From: Streptomyces sp. SA15
GTDB taxonomy: Bacteria; Actinomycetota; Actinomycetes; Streptomycetales; Streptomycetaceae
Assembly: GCF_002291145.1 (NCBI RefSeq)
Contig: NZ_NTGE01000007.1
Location: 1-64,000 of the forward strand
Direction: 5' to 3'
Length of the DNA: 64,000 bases
The translations under genes were made by a program, and so were the position numbers. Within the stretch, counting starts at the first letter, position 1. Every line of letters starts with the position of its first letter. The notes under the pieces are model-generated. The model was not told the DNA's origin. It worked only from the letters and a program-made list of their open reading frames with translations, and searched no databases. This document shows, piece by piece, positions 48,934-57,518 of the stretch.

Positions 48934-50268
48934 ATGACCGCACTTCCGCAGGAGCGCCGCGTCGTCACCGCCATCCCCGGCCCGAAGTCGCTTCAGCTGC
49001 AGGCCCGCCGCGTCGCCGCGGTCGCGCAGGGGGTGGGCTCCGTGCTGCCCGTGTTCACCGCGCGGGCGGGCGGCGGGATCATCGAGGACGTCGACGGCAA
49101 CCGCCTCATCGACTTCGGCTCCGGCATCGCGGTCACGTCCGTCGGCGCCTCCGCCGAGGCCGTCGTACGCCGGGCCACCGCGCAGCTCGCCGACTTCACC
49201 CACACCTGCTTCATGGTCACGCCGTACGAGGGGTACGTCGAGGTCGCCGAGGCGCTCGCGGAGCTGACGCCGGGTGACCACGCCAAGAAGTCGGCCCTGT
49301 TCAACAGCGGTGCCGAGGCTGTCGAGAACGCCGTGAAGATCGCCCGCTCGTACACCAAGCGCCAGGCGGTCGTCGTCTTCGACCACGGCTACCACGGGCG
49401 TACGAACCTCACGATGGCGCTGACCGCGAAGAACATGCCGTACAAGCACGGCTTCGGTCCCTTCGCGCCCGAGGTCTACCGCGTCCCGGTCGCCTACGGC
49501 TACCGCTGGCCGACCGGCCCTCAGAACGCGGGCCCGGAGGCCGCCGCGCAGGCCATCGACCAGATCACCAAGCAGGTCGGCCCGGAGAACGTCGCCGCGA
49601 TCATCATCGAGCCGGTGCTCGGCGAGGGCGGCTTCATCGAGCCGGCCAAGGGCTTCCTGCCCGCGATCAGCCGGTTCGCCTCGGAGCACGGCATCGTCTT
49701 CGTCGCCGACGAGATCCAGTCCGGCTTCTGCCGTACCGGCCAGTGGTTCGCCTGCGAGGACGAGGGCATCGTCCCCGACCTGATCACCACGGCGAAGGGC
49801 ATCGCGGGCGGCCTGCCGCTCGCCGCGGTCACCGGCCGCGCCGAGATCATGGACGCCGCGCACGCGGGCGGCCTGGGCGGCACCTACGGCGGCAACCCGG
49901 TCGCCTGCGCGGGCGCGCTCGGCGCGATCGAGACGATGAAGGAGCTCGACCTCAACGCGAAGGCGAAGGCCATCGAGGCCGTCATGAAGCCCCGCCTGAC
50001 CGCGATGCAGGACAAGTTCGACATCGTCGGCGACGTCCGCGGCCGTGGCGCGATGATCGCCATCGAGCTGGTCAAGGACCGCGCCACCAAGGAGCCGAAC
50101 CCGGAGGCCACCGCCGCCCTCGCCAAGGCCTGCCACCAGGAGGGCCTGCTGGTCCTGACCTGTGGCACGTACGGCAACGTGCTGCGTTTCCTGCCCCCGC
50201 TGGTGATCGGCGAGGACCTGCTGAGCGAGGGCCTCGACATCATCGAGCAGGCATTCGCGCGCATCTGA
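48934..50268 (+). CDS. gabT: 4-aminobutyrate aminotransferase
   Basis: A 444-residue class III PLP aminotransferase that moves the amino group of GABA to 2-oxoglutarate, yielding succinate semialdehyde and glutamate. The PLP lysine is K288 in TTAKGIAGGLP; IIEPVLGEGG (about 225-234) and FVADEIQSGFCRTG (about 255-268) are the cofactor-binding motifs, and FNSGAEAVENAVKIAR the substrate end. The ATG follows CAGGAG. In the context of putrescine uptake, an amine oxidase and an aminobutyraldehyde-type dehydrogenase nearby, it completes the route from putrescine. The leader has a tandem 26-bp duplication. Confidence 0.93.
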   Translation: MTALPQERRVVTAIPGPKSLQLQARRVAAVAQGVGSVLPVFTARAGGGIIEDVDGNRLIDFGSGIAVTSVGASAEAVVRRATAQLADFTHTCFMVTPYEGYVEVAEALAELTPGDHAKKSALFNSGAEAVENAVKIARSYTKRQAVVVFDHGYHGRTNLTMALTAKNMPYKHGFGPFAPEVYRVPVAYGYRWPTGPQNAGPEAAAQAIDQITKQVGPENVAAIIIEPVLGEGGFIEPAKGFLPAISRFASEHGIVFVADEIQSGFCRTGQWFACEDEGIVPDLITTAKGIAGGLPLAAVTGRAEIMDAAHAGGLGGTYGGNPVACAGALGAIETMKELDLNAKAKAIEAVMKPRLTAMQDKFDIVGDVRGRGAMIAIELVKDRATKEPNPEATAALAKACHQEGLLVLTCGTYGNVLRFLPPLVIGEDLLSEGLDIIEQAFARI

Positions 50269-50388
50269 CCGACGGTCCGCACACTTGATTCCGCCAGCGG
50301 TAGACCGTGTGAAGAAGGTGTGCGAGGTGGATGGCAGGACGCGATTCCGCCTGTCCTCCGCCCGACCCCTGTCGTAGGTTCTACCCAG

Positions 50389-51240
50389 ATGAGAGATACA
50401 CCCCGCCCACAGGGGACTGTGGGCGACATCAGGCCGGGGCCTCCCCAGCTTCGACCTGGTCGTGCCCTCGCGCACACAACCGGAGCCTCCGGCTCTGGAT
50501 CTCCTCACCGATCGGACAGTCGCCCGCCCCAAACCCCCCGGGGCGGCCGACCATCCGATCCGATCGGCCGCCCCGGAACCACCCCCCCTGTTCCGGGGCG
50601 GCCGGCCTCCTTCCTCTTTCTCGGCGTTCTCGGTGTTCTCGGCCTTCCGGCCCTCCTCTTCGCGCTGATCACCTGGCAGGTCGTCACCGACGGCCCGCTG
50701 CTGCGCACGGACGAGCGCGTCAGCCGCGCCCTGATCCACCCGGACCGCTTCTCGCAACTCCTCGCCGACCTGGGAAATGTCCAGGTCGCGGTCCCTGTCC
50801 TCCTCCTCGTCCTGGTGTACGTCGCCCGGCGGGCCCGCGGCATTGGCAGAGACCGCTGGTGGCTCCCGCCCACCGCGGCGGCCCTCCTCATGGCCCTGGT
50901 CCCGGCGCTGATCGCCCCCCTCAAGGAACTCATCGACCGCCCGGGCACCCCGGCCGTGCCGCCCGGCACCGGCTACTACCCCTCCGGCCACACCGCCACG
51001 GCCGCCATCGCCTACGGCGCCGCGACCCTGCTGCTCCTGCCCTGGCTGCGCTCGACCACGACCCGCCGCGCATGCGCGGTCCTCTGCACCGCCCTCGTCC
51101 TCGGCGCCTCCTACGGCCTGGTCCGCCGCGGGTATCACTGGCCACTGGATGTCGTGGCCAGTTGGTGTCTGTGCGTGGTGCTGCTCGCGTCGCTGTGGCT
51201 GTTGCTCGCGCGGTGGCCGATCCTGGGCCGCCGCGCCTAG
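50389..51240 (+). CDS. PAP2 superfamily membrane phosphatase
   Basis: A 283-residue membrane protein of the PAP2 (phosphatidic acid phosphatase type 2) family, which dephosphorylates lipid phosphates or undecaprenyl pyrophosphate on the outer face of the membrane. About 80 residues of proline-rich N-tail precede the first membrane helix FLFLGVLGVLGLPALLFALI. The three active-site motifs are present: KELIDRP (C1), YYPSGHTA (C2) and RRGYHWPLDV (C3), with the nucleophilic His in the last. The ATG at 50389 (MRDTPRPQGT) is preferred over an upstream GTG or ATG because the preceding codons are not protein-like. Its TAG overlaps the stop of the convergent gene by three bases. Confidence 0.87.
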   Translation: MRDTPRPQGTVGDIRPGPPQLRPGRALAHTTGASGSGSPHRSDSRPPQTPRGGRPSDPIGRPGTTPPVPGRPASFLFLGVLGVLGLPALLFALITWQVVTDGPLLRTDERVSRALIHPDRFSQLLADLGNVQVAVPVLLLVLVYVARRARGIGRDRWWLPPTAAALLMALVPALIAPLKELIDRPGTPAVPPGTGYYPSGHTATAAIAYGAATLLLLPWLRSTTTRRACAVLCTALVLGASYGLVRRGYHWPLDVVASWCLCVVLLASLWLLLARWPILGRRA

Positions 51241-51686
51241 TCCTCCTCCGTCGCCAACCCGGCCGCCGCCTCGTGCATCGCCAGTTCGAGCAGCGCCGGG
51301 TCGGTGAGGGTTCCGGAGCCGTCCGGCGGGACCAGCCAGCGGACGCCTCCGGTGGAGCGGCCCGGGTACGGCACCACGATCCAGGTGCCGGCGCCGGCCG
51401 TACGGATGCCCGTGCCGAGCCAGCGCGCCGCGGTGCCCGGCGGTACGAAGAAGCCCATTCGGGCGTCGCCGAAGTCGACGAGCACCGGGCCCGGTCGGTC
51501 GAGGAAGCGGGTGAGGACGTCGAGGGTGGGATAACCGAGCTCGCCCGGCAGGATCAGTACGTCCCAGGCCTTGCCCGCGGGCAGCAGCGCGACCCCGAGG
51601 GGATTGCGCTCCCACTCCCAGCGGCAGGACTCGGGGTCCGGCGCGACGGATGCCAGCCACTCCACCGCCGTCTTCGCCCCTGTCAT
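51237..51686 (-). CDS. Conserved hypothetical protein, 149 residues
   Basis: A small, globular, probably cytoplasmic protein: no signal peptide or membrane segment. Recognisable order includes MTGAKTAVEWLASVAPDPES, a WEWERNPLGVALLPAGKAWD segment, VLVDFGDARMGFFVPPGTAARW and GTWIVVPYPGRSTGGVRWLV. Some of this recalls the N-terminal part of bifunctional primase/polymerase-like (Prim-Pol) proteins, but key metal-binding acidic pairs cannot be confirmed, so I assign no function. The start MTGAKTAV is set by AGGGAGG eight bases upstream. That Shine-Dalgarno lies inside one arm of a perfect 13-bp inverted repeat, suggesting control of translation by RNA folding. Confidence 0.65.
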   Translation of the reverse strand: MTGAKTAVEWLASVAPDPESCRWEWERNPLGVALLPAGKAWDVLILPGELGYPTLDVLTRFLDRPGPVLVDFGDARMGFFVPPGTAARWLGTGIRTAGAGTWIVVPYPGRSTGGVRWLVPPDGSGTLTDPALLELAMHEAAAGLATEED

Positions 51687-51687
51687 G

Positions 51688-51747
51688 AGGAGACCTCCCT
51701 TTCATTCGTCGACGCTGGTCGCGTCATGAGGGAGAGGGAGGTCTCCT
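51688..51747 (-). promoter_or_regulatory. Leader hairpin masking the ribosome-binding site
   Basis: AGGAGACCTCCCT (51688-51700) and AGGGAGGTCTCCT (51735-51747) form a perfect 13-bp inverted repeat with a 34-base loop. In the minus-strand transcript the arm nearest the gene contains the Shine-Dalgarno AGGGAGG, so folding would hide it. Transcription would have to start upstream of 51747 for this to operate. Confidence 0.65.
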
Positions 51748-51786
51748 GGCCGGCGTTACGCGGGTTTTGGCGGCTTTCTCGAGTGA

Positions 51787-51830
51787 ACCAGGTCACATAC
51801 GACTGTTCACCAGGTCACACACGGCTGTTC
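51787..51830. repeat. Tandem 22-bp duplication at the end of the amine oxidase gene
   Basis: ACCAGGTCACATACGACTGT.. (51787-51808) and ACCAGGTCACACACGGCTGT.. (51809-51830) differ at two positions. The second copy runs into the oxidoreductase stop codon (51829-51831), so the duplication copied the gene's last codon region. Confidence 0.75.
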
Positions 51831-53247
51831 AGCTGTCGAAGCCCAGACCCAGCCGGTCCATCGTCCGCAGCCACAGATTGCGCCGACCGTCGTGCGCGTC
51901 CGCCCGCGCCAGCGACCACTTGGTGAGCGCGATGCCGGTCCAGGCGAAGGGCTCCGGCGGGAAGGGCAGCGGCTTCTTGCGGACCATCTCGAGCGAGGTC
52001 CGCTCCGTGGTCTCCCCCGCCAGCAGGTCCAGCATCACCTCGGCTCCGAACCGGGTCGCGCCGACCCCCAGGCCGGTGTAGCCCGCCGCGTACGCCACCT
52101 TGCCGTGACGGGCCGTGCCGAAGAACGCCGAGAAGCGCGAGCAGGTGTCGATCGCCCCGCCCCACGCGTGTGTGAAACGGACGCCCTCCAGCTGTGGGAA
52201 GCAGGTGAAGAAGTGCCCGGCCAGCTTGGCGTAGGTCTCCGGGCGGTCGTCGTACTCGGCGCGCACCCGGCCGCCGTACGGATAGATGGCGTCGTAGCCG
52301 CCCCAGAGGATCCGGTTGTCCGCGGACAGCCGGAAGTAGTGGAACTGGTTGGCGCTGTCCCCGAGCCCCTGTCTGTTCTTCCAGCCGATCGAGGCCATCT
52401 GGTCGGCGGTCAGCGGCTCGGTCATCAGCGCGTAGTCGTAGACCGGGACGGTGTACGCGCGGACACGCCTGACCAGGTTGGGGAAGACGTTGGTGCCGAG
52501 AGCGACCTTGCGGGCCCGGACCTGACCGTACGGAGTGCGTACGGCCATCCCGGCGCCGTACGGCTTCAACGTCAGCGCCGGTGTGTGCTCGTGGACGCGG
52601 ACGCCGAGGCGCAGGCAGGCGCGCTTGAGGCCCCAGGCCAGCTTGGCGGGGTTGAGCATGGCCACGCCCCGGCGGTCGTACAGGCCCGCTCGGAAGGTCG
52701 GTGAGTCGACTTGTTGCCGTACGGCCTCGGCGTCCAGGAACTCCACGCCGTCTGCGAGGCCCCGGCGGTCCATCTCCTCGTACCAGTCACGCAGTTCCCA
52801 GGCCTGGTACGTCTCGGTCGCCACGTCGATCTCGCCGGTGCGCTCGAAGTCGCAGTCGAGGTCGTGCCGGGCGACCGCCTTCTCGATCTCGTCGAGGTTG
52901 CGGGCGCCCAGCTCCTGGAGCTGGTGGATCTCGTCCGGCCAGCGGGTCAGCCCGTTGGGCAGGCCGTGGGTGAGTGAGGCGGCGCAGAAGCCGCCGTTGC
53001 GGCCGGAGGCTGCCCAGCCCACCTCGCGGCCTTCCAGCAGGACGACATCCCGCCCGGGGTCGCGCTCCTTGGCGATGAGCGCGGTCCACAGTCCGCTGTA
53101 GCCACCGCCGACGACCAGCAGGTCGCAGGTCTCGGCGCCGGTGAGGGCGGGCTCGGGGTGAGGCTTGCCGGGGTCGTCCAGCCAGTACGGGACCGGCTGG
53201 ACGTCGGAAAGGGATCTGGTCCAACGGCTCATGGCGCTCGGGGCCAT
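51829..53247 (-). CDS. FAD-dependent amine oxidoreductase (gamma-glutamylputrescine oxidase-like)
   Basis: A 472-residue flavoprotein of the D-amino-acid-oxidase (DAO) superfamily. The FAD-binding Rossmann motif is CDLLVVGGGYSGLWTALIAK (about 42-61), followed by VVLLEGREVGWAASGRNGGF, the pattern of the PuuB/OrdL group. Later FAD-contact motifs are LGTNVFPN and the C-terminal GYTGLGVGATRFGAEVMLDL. Homologues oxidise gamma-glutamylputrescine or other secondary amines, releasing an aldehyde. Next to polyamine-transport genes and an aminobutyraldehyde-type dehydrogenase this fits putrescine use, although no gamma-glutamylputrescine synthetase gene is visible in the window. The ATG 53245-53247 is preceded by GGGAG; an internal ATG five codons later is possible. 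Confidence 0.82.
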   Translation of the reverse strand: MAPSAMSRWTRSLSDVQPVPYWLDDPGKPHPEPALTGAETCDLLVVGGGYSGLWTALIAKERDPGRDVVLLEGREVGWAASGRNGGFCAASLTHGLPNGLTRWPDEIHQLQELGARNLDEIEKAVARHDLDCDFERTGEIDVATETYQAWELRDWYEEMDRRGLADGVEFLDAEAVRQQVDSPTFRAGLYDRRGVAMLNPAKLAWGLKRACLRLGVRVHEHTPALTLKPYGAGMAVRTPYGQVRARKVALGTNVFPNLVRRVRAYTVPVYDYALMTEPLTADQMASIGWKNRQGLGDSANQFHYFRLSADNRILWGGYDAIYPYGGRVRAEYDDRPETYAKLAGHFFTCFPQLEGVRFTHAWGGAIDTCSRFSAFFGTARHGKVAYAAGYTGLGVGATRFGAEVMLDLLAGETTERTSLEMVRKKPLPFPPEPFAWTGIALTKWSLARADAHDGRRNLWLRTMDRLGLGFDS

Positions 53248-53276
53248 GATGTCAACTCCCTACACTTCTTTTTTGT

Positions 53277-54104
53277 TTACGCCTTTTGCTTGTTGCGGCG
53301 ATTTCCGATGAGCATCGAGGCCAGGACGAACAGGACGGCGACGAGGAACATGGCCGTACCGATGACATTGATCTGAACCGGTGTTCCGCGCTGTGCCGAG
53401 CCCCAGACGAACATGGGGAAGGTGACGGTCGAGCCCGCGTTGAAATTGGTGATGATGAAATCGTCGAAGGAGAGCGCGAACGCGAGCAGCGCGCCCGCCG
53501 CGATGCCGGGGGCCGCGATCGGCAGGGTGACCCGGACGAAGGTCTGGAACGGGCCGGCGTACAGGTCCTGCGCCGCCTGCTCCAGCCTCGGGTCCATCGA
53601 CATCACGCGCGCCTTGACGGCCGTCACGACGAAACTGAGGCAGAACATGATGTGCGCGATGAGGATCGTCCAGAATCCCAACTGCGCACCCATGTTGAGG
53701 AACAGGGTGAGCAACGAGGCCGCCATGACGACTTCGGGCATCGCCATCGGCAGGAAGATCAGCGAGTTCACCGCGCCCCGCGCGCGGAAGCGGTAGCGGA
53801 CCAGCGCGAAGGCGATCATCGTGCCGAGGGCGGTCGCGCCGAGCGTCGCCCAGAACGCGATCTGCAGACTGACCGACAGCGAGCCGCACAGGTCCAAGAC
53901 CCCGCACGGGTCCTTCCAGGCGTCCGTGGAGAACTGCTGCCATTCGTAGTTGAAGCGCCCCTTCGGTTTGTTGAAGGAGAACACCGTGACGACGACGTTC
54001 GGCAGGAGGAGATAAGCGAGCGTCAGCAGTCCCGCGATGACCACGAGATTGCGCTTGAGCCAGTTGACGCTCGTGCCGAATATGCGACTCCGTCGCGTGT
54101 TCAT
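53277..54104 (-). CDS. potC: Spermidine/putrescine ABC transporter permease
   Basis: A 275-residue permease of the polyamine/Fe class. It has about six membrane segments beginning LVVIAGLLTLAYLLLPNVVV. The EAA loop lies in PRLEQAAQDLYAGPFQTFVR (about 172-191), matching PotC-type proteins. Its ATG directly follows the potB stop (TAAATG). It is the last gene of the potD-potA-potB-potC run and lies 30 bases upstream of the oxidoreductase start, so import and oxidation are likely on one transcript. The symbol is assigned by order and family; the ligand is inferred. Confidence 0.88.
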   Translation of the reverse strand: MNTRRSRIFGTSVNWLKRNLVVIAGLLTLAYLLLPNVVVTVFSFNKPKGRFNYEWQQFSTDAWKDPCGVLDLCGSLSVSLQIAFWATLGATALGTMIAFALVRYRFRARGAVNSLIFLPMAMPEVVMAASLLTLFLNMGAQLGFWTILIAHIMFCLSFVVTAVKARVMSMDPRLEQAAQDLYAGPFQTFVRVTLPIAAPGIAAGALLAFALSFDDFIITNFNAGSTVTFPMFVWGSAQRGTPVQINVIGTAMFLVAVLFVLASMLIGNRRNKQKA

Positions 54105-55028
54105 TTAAACCAGATCCTCCGTGCCGGACTTGCGGATATAGAAGGTGACCATGACGAGGATCGCGGCCATCAGGATGAAGGAGAGCGCCGCGGCCGTCGG
54201 GTAATCGAGGATCCGCAGGAATTGGGACTGGATGACGTTTCCGACCATGCGTGTGTCCGTGGAGCCGAGCAGGTCCGCGTTGACGTAGTCGCCGGCCGCC
54301 GGGATGAAGGTCAGCAGCGTGCCGGAGACCACGCCCGGCATCGACAGCGGGAAGGTGACCTTCCGGAAGGTGGTCCAGGGCCGTGCGTACAGGTCGCCCG
54401 CCGCCTCGTGGAGCCGTCCGTCGATGCGCTCCAGCGAGGAGTAGAGCGGCAGGATCATGAACGGCAGGAAGTTGTACGTCAGTCCGCACACGACCGCGAG
54501 CGGCGTGGCCAGCACGCGGTCGCCGGAGGTCCAGCCGAGCCAGCTGGTGACGTCCAGGACGTGCAGCGTGTTGAGGGCGCCGACGACCGGGCCGCCGTCC
54601 GCGAGGATCGTCTTCCAGGCGAGGGTGCGGATCAGGAAGCTGGTGAAGAAGGGCGCGATCACCAGGATCATGATCAGGTTCCGCCAGCGGCCCGCGCGGA
54701 AGGCGATGAGATACGCCAGCGGGTAGCCCAGCAGCAGACACAACACCGTCGCGGCGGCCGCGTAGGCGACCGAGCGCAGGAACTGCGGCCAGTACTCGCT
54801 CAGCGCGTCCCAGTAGGTCGCGAAGTGCCAGGTGACCTTGTAGCCCTCCTCCAGGGAGCCCGTCTGCACGGACGTGGAGGCCTGGTAGATCATCGGCAGC
54901 GCGAAGAAGACCAGCAGCCAGAGGATGCCGGGCAGGAGCAGCCAGTACGGGACCAGCCGGCCGCGTCTGCGCGGAGGCTTCTTCTCCGGAGCGGGCGCCA
55001 GGGGAGGCGCTTCGGTGAGCGTCGACAT
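54105..55028 (-). CDS. potB: Spermidine/putrescine ABC transporter permease
   Basis: A 307-residue permease. An N-tail rich in Pro and Arg precedes YWLLLPGILWLLVFFALPMI and further membrane segments. The EAA loop reads GRLHEAAGDLYARPWTTFRK (about 205-224), as in PotB. Its ATG overlaps the stop of the ATPase gene by one base (TGATG), and its stop abuts the potC start. Together with the ATPase, PotC and the lipoprotein it forms a complete importer. Confidence 0.88.
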   Translation of the reverse strand: MSTLTEAPPLAPAPEKKPPRRRGRLVPYWLLLPGILWLLVFFALPMIYQASTSVQTGSLEEGYKVTWHFATYWDALSEYWPQFLRSVAYAAAATVLCLLLGYPLAYLIAFRAGRWRNLIMILVIAPFFTSFLIRTLAWKTILADGGPVVGALNTLHVLDVTSWLGWTSGDRVLATPLAVVCGLTYNFLPFMILPLYSSLERIDGRLHEAAGDLYARPWTTFRKVTFPLSMPGVVSGTLLTFIPAAGDYVNADLLGSTDTRMVGNVIQSQFLRILDYPTAAALSFILMAAILVMVTFYIRKSGTEDLV

Positions 55029-56203
55029 CAGGCCGCCTCTTCCTCGACGGTCTCCACGCCGGCGTCGATGTCCTGGGCCGCGTCCAGGCCGAAGGTGTGC
55101 GCCGGGTTCCAGTGCAGGACCACGTCGGCGCCGGGCACGAGCCGGCTGTCGCGGTCGATGTTCTGGGCGTAGACCTCGAACTCGGGGCAGACGGGGCTGT
55201 CGATGACGTACTGCGTGGAGACGCCGATGAAGCTGGAGTCGGCGATCTTCCCGGTGATGCGGTTGCGGCCCTGGGGTATCTCGCCCGCGTCGGCGGCGTG
55301 GGTGAGGGAGATCTTCTCCGGGCGGACGCCGACCAGCACCTTGCCGCCGGTCGTGGTGGGCGCGCCGCACCGCGCCTCGGGGAGGACCAGCTTGCCGCCG
55401 CCCGCCTTCAGCACGATCTCGTCGCCGCTCTTGGAGTCGACCTCGGCCTCGATGAAGTTGGAGGTGCCGAGGAAGTTGGCGACGAAGGTGGTCTGCGGGT
55501 TCTCGTAGAGGTCGGTGGGCGAGCCGAGCTGTTCGACGCGGCCCGCGTTCATCACGGCGACCGTGTCGGCCATGGTCATGGCCTCCTCCTGGTCGTGCGT
55601 GACGTGGACGAAGGTGATGCCGACCTCGGTCTGGATGCGCTTGAGCTCCAACTGCATCTGGCGGCGCAGCTTGAGGTCGAGGGCGCCGAGGGGCTCGTCG
55701 AGGAGGAGCACCTTGGGGTGGTTGATCAGCGCGCGGGCCACGGCGACGCGCTGCTGCTGTCCGCCGGAGAGCTGGTGCGGCTTCTTGCGTGCCTGTTCGC
55801 CGAGCTGGACGAGTTCGAGCATCTCCTCGACCTGCTTCTTCACCGACTTGATGCCGCGTCGGCGCAGGCCGAAGGCGACGTTCTCGAAGATGTCGAGGTG
55901 CGGGAAGAGGGCGTAGGACTGGAAGACCGTGTTCACCGGCCGCTTGTAGGGCGGCAGATGGGTCACCTCCTGGTCGCCGAGGTGGACGGTGCCCGTCGTG
56001 AGCTCCTCAAGTCCCGCGATCATGCGCAGGGTTGTCGTCTTGCCGCAGCCGGAGGCGCCGAGCAGGGCGAAGAAGGAGCCCTGCGGGACGGTCAGGTCCA
56101 GTGGATGTACGGCGGTGAAGGAGCCGTAGGTCTTGCTGACGCCCGAGAGGCGGACGTCGCCGCCGTGGTCGTTGTCGTTCGTCTTGTTCGTCACGGTGGT
56201 CAC
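55028..56203 (-). CDS. potA: Spermidine/putrescine ABC transporter ATP-binding protein
   Basis: A 391-residue ATPase. Walker A is LLGASGCGKTTTLRM (about 48-62), the ABC signature is HQLSGGQQQRVAVARAL (about 142-158), Walker B is VLLLDEPLGALD and the switch His is in VTHDQEEAMTMAD. The C-terminal TOBE domain (about 290-391) contains VLVGVRPEKISLTH. The GTG start (first residues VTTVTNKTND) overlaps the lipoprotein stop as GTGA. Unlike the two sugar systems in this window, this importer carries its own ATPase. Confidence 0.93.
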   Translation of the reverse strand: MTTVTNKTNDNDHGGDVRLSGVSKTYGSFTAVHPLDLTVPQGSFFALLGASGCGKTTTLRMIAGLEELTTGTVHLGDQEVTHLPPYKRPVNTVFQSYALFPHLDIFENVAFGLRRRGIKSVKKQVEEMLELVQLGEQARKKPHQLSGGQQQRVAVARALINHPKVLLLDEPLGALDLKLRRQMQLELKRIQTEVGITFVHVTHDQEEAMTMADTVAVMNAGRVEQLGSPTDLYENPQTTFVANFLGTSNFIEAEVDSKSGDEIVLKAGGGKLVLPEARCGAPTTTGGKVLVGVRPEKISLTHAADAGEIPQGRNRITGKIADSSFIGVSTQYVIDSPVCPEFEVYAQNIDRDSRLVPGADVVLHWNPAHTFGLDAAQDIDAGVETVEEEAA

Positions 56204-57447
56204 GCCCCAGTCAGCTTCGCGAACTTCTCTTCGAACTCGGTCTCTTCCTTCGAGCTCAGCGAGCGGAAGGCGTGCGACTTCGCGGCCATGGCCTTGTCGG
56301 GGATGATCAGCGGGTTGGTCGCCGCATCCTTGTCGATCTTCTCCAGCTCGGCCTTCACGCCGTCGACGGGGCACACGTAGTTGATGTACGCGGCGAGTTC
56401 GGCGGCCGGCTTCGGCTCGTAGTAGAAGTCGATGAGCCGCTCGGCGTTCGTCTTGTGCCGGGCCTTGTTGGGGATCAGCAGGTTGTCGGTCGACGTCATG
56501 TATCCGCTGTCCGGGATCAGGAAGTCGATGTCCGGGCTGTCCGCCTTCAGCTGGACGACGTCGCCGGCCCAGGCGATGCAGGCGGCGAAGTCGCCGCTGG
56601 TCAGGTCGGAGGTGTAGTCGTTGCCGGTGAAGCGGCGGATCTGGCCCTTGTCGACGGCCTTCTGGATGCGGGCGACGGCCGCGTCGTAGTCGTCGGCGGT
56701 GAAGTTCGCCGGGTCCTTGCCCATGTCGAGCAGGGTCATGCCGATGCTGTCGCGCATCTCGGACAGGAAGCCCACGCGGCCCTTGAGCTTGGCGTTGTCG
56801 AGCAGGTCGGAGACCGACTTCACCTCGACGCCGTCGAGGGCCTTCTTGTTGTAGGCGATGACGGTCGAGATGCCCTGCCAGACGTACGAGTGGGCGCGGC
56901 CGGGGTCCCAGTCGGGGTCGCGGAACTGCGCCGACAGGTTGGCGAAGGCGTGCGGGAGGTTGGACGGGTCCAGTTTCTGCACCCATCCCAGGCGGATGAG
57001 GCGGCCGGCCAGCCAGTCGGTGAGGACGATGATGTCGCGGCCGGTGTCCTGGCCCGCGGCGAGCTGCGGCTTGATCTTGCCGAAGAACTCGTTGTTGTCG
57101 TTGATGTCCTCGGTGTACTTGACCTTGATGCCGGTCCGCTGGGTGAACTGGTCGAGGGTGGGGTGGTGCTTCTCGCTCTCGTCCACGTCCATGTACTCGG
57201 TCCAGTTGGAGAAGTTGACGGTCTTCTCCTTCGCCGAGTGGTCGTCCGCGGCGACGCCGCCCTGGGTCTTGCCCGCCGCGGGGATGCCGCAGGCGCTCAG
57301 CGCCCCGAGACCGCCGACCGCGAGCGCTCCGCCCGCGGAGGCACGCAACAGGGACCGCCGGGTCATGGCGGCCCGGCCGTTGCGGAAACTGCGCCGCATG
57401 GCGGCCACCTGGGCCGGGGACAGGCGGTCGGGCTCGTACTGCTCCAT
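56200..57447 (-). CDS. potD: Polyamine ABC transporter substrate-binding lipoprotein
   Basis: A 415-residue periplasmic-type binding protein of the PotD/PotF family. The N-terminal region carries MTRRSLLRASAGGALAVGGL with a twin-arginine motif and ends at the lipobox LSAC (about 50-53), so it is probably a Tat-exported lipoprotein. The mature part shows NFSNWTEYMDVDESEKHHPT, the usual PotD opening (xxNWxxYM), and TDWLAGRLIRLGW. The start MEQYEPDRLS (ATG 57445-57447) leaves a 28-residue cytoplasmic tail before the Tat signal. Two tandem near-identical 14-mers (TGCCCTTTCGGGAG / TGCCCTTTTGGGAG) sit 8-40 bases upstream, partly providing the ribosome site. Confidence 0.9.
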   Translation of the reverse strand: MEQYEPDRLSPAQVAAMRRSFRNGRAAMTRRSLLRASAGGALAVGGLGALSACGIPAAGKTQGGVAADDHSAKEKTVNFSNWTEYMDVDESEKHHPTLDQFTQRTGIKVKYTEDINDNNEFFGKIKPQLAAGQDTGRDIIVLTDWLAGRLIRLGWVQKLDPSNLPHAFANLSAQFRDPDWDPGRAHSYVWQGISTVIAYNKKALDGVEVKSVSDLLDNAKLKGRVGFLSEMRDSIGMTLLDMGKDPANFTADDYDAAVARIQKAVDKGQIRRFTGNDYTSDLTSGDFAACIAWAGDVVQLKADSPDIDFLIPDSGYMTSTDNLLIPNKARHKTNAERLIDFYYEPKPAAELAAYINYVCPVDGVKAELEKIDKDAATNPLIIPDKAMAAKSHAFRSLSSKEETEFEEKFAKLTGA

Positions 57448-57518
57448 GCGCGTGATGCCCTTTCGGGAGTGCCCTTTTGGGAGGGTGTGCGGCCGCGGGT
57501 CAGGCGGCCCGAATACGG

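Noticed and set aside
57440..57480. Tandem 14-mers before the polyamine lipoprotein gene taken as operators
   Set aside because: They overlap the probable ribosome-binding region and their core is a generic purine run on the coding strand; only CCTTTTGG is shared with the pucR motif, so I did not list them as separate sites.
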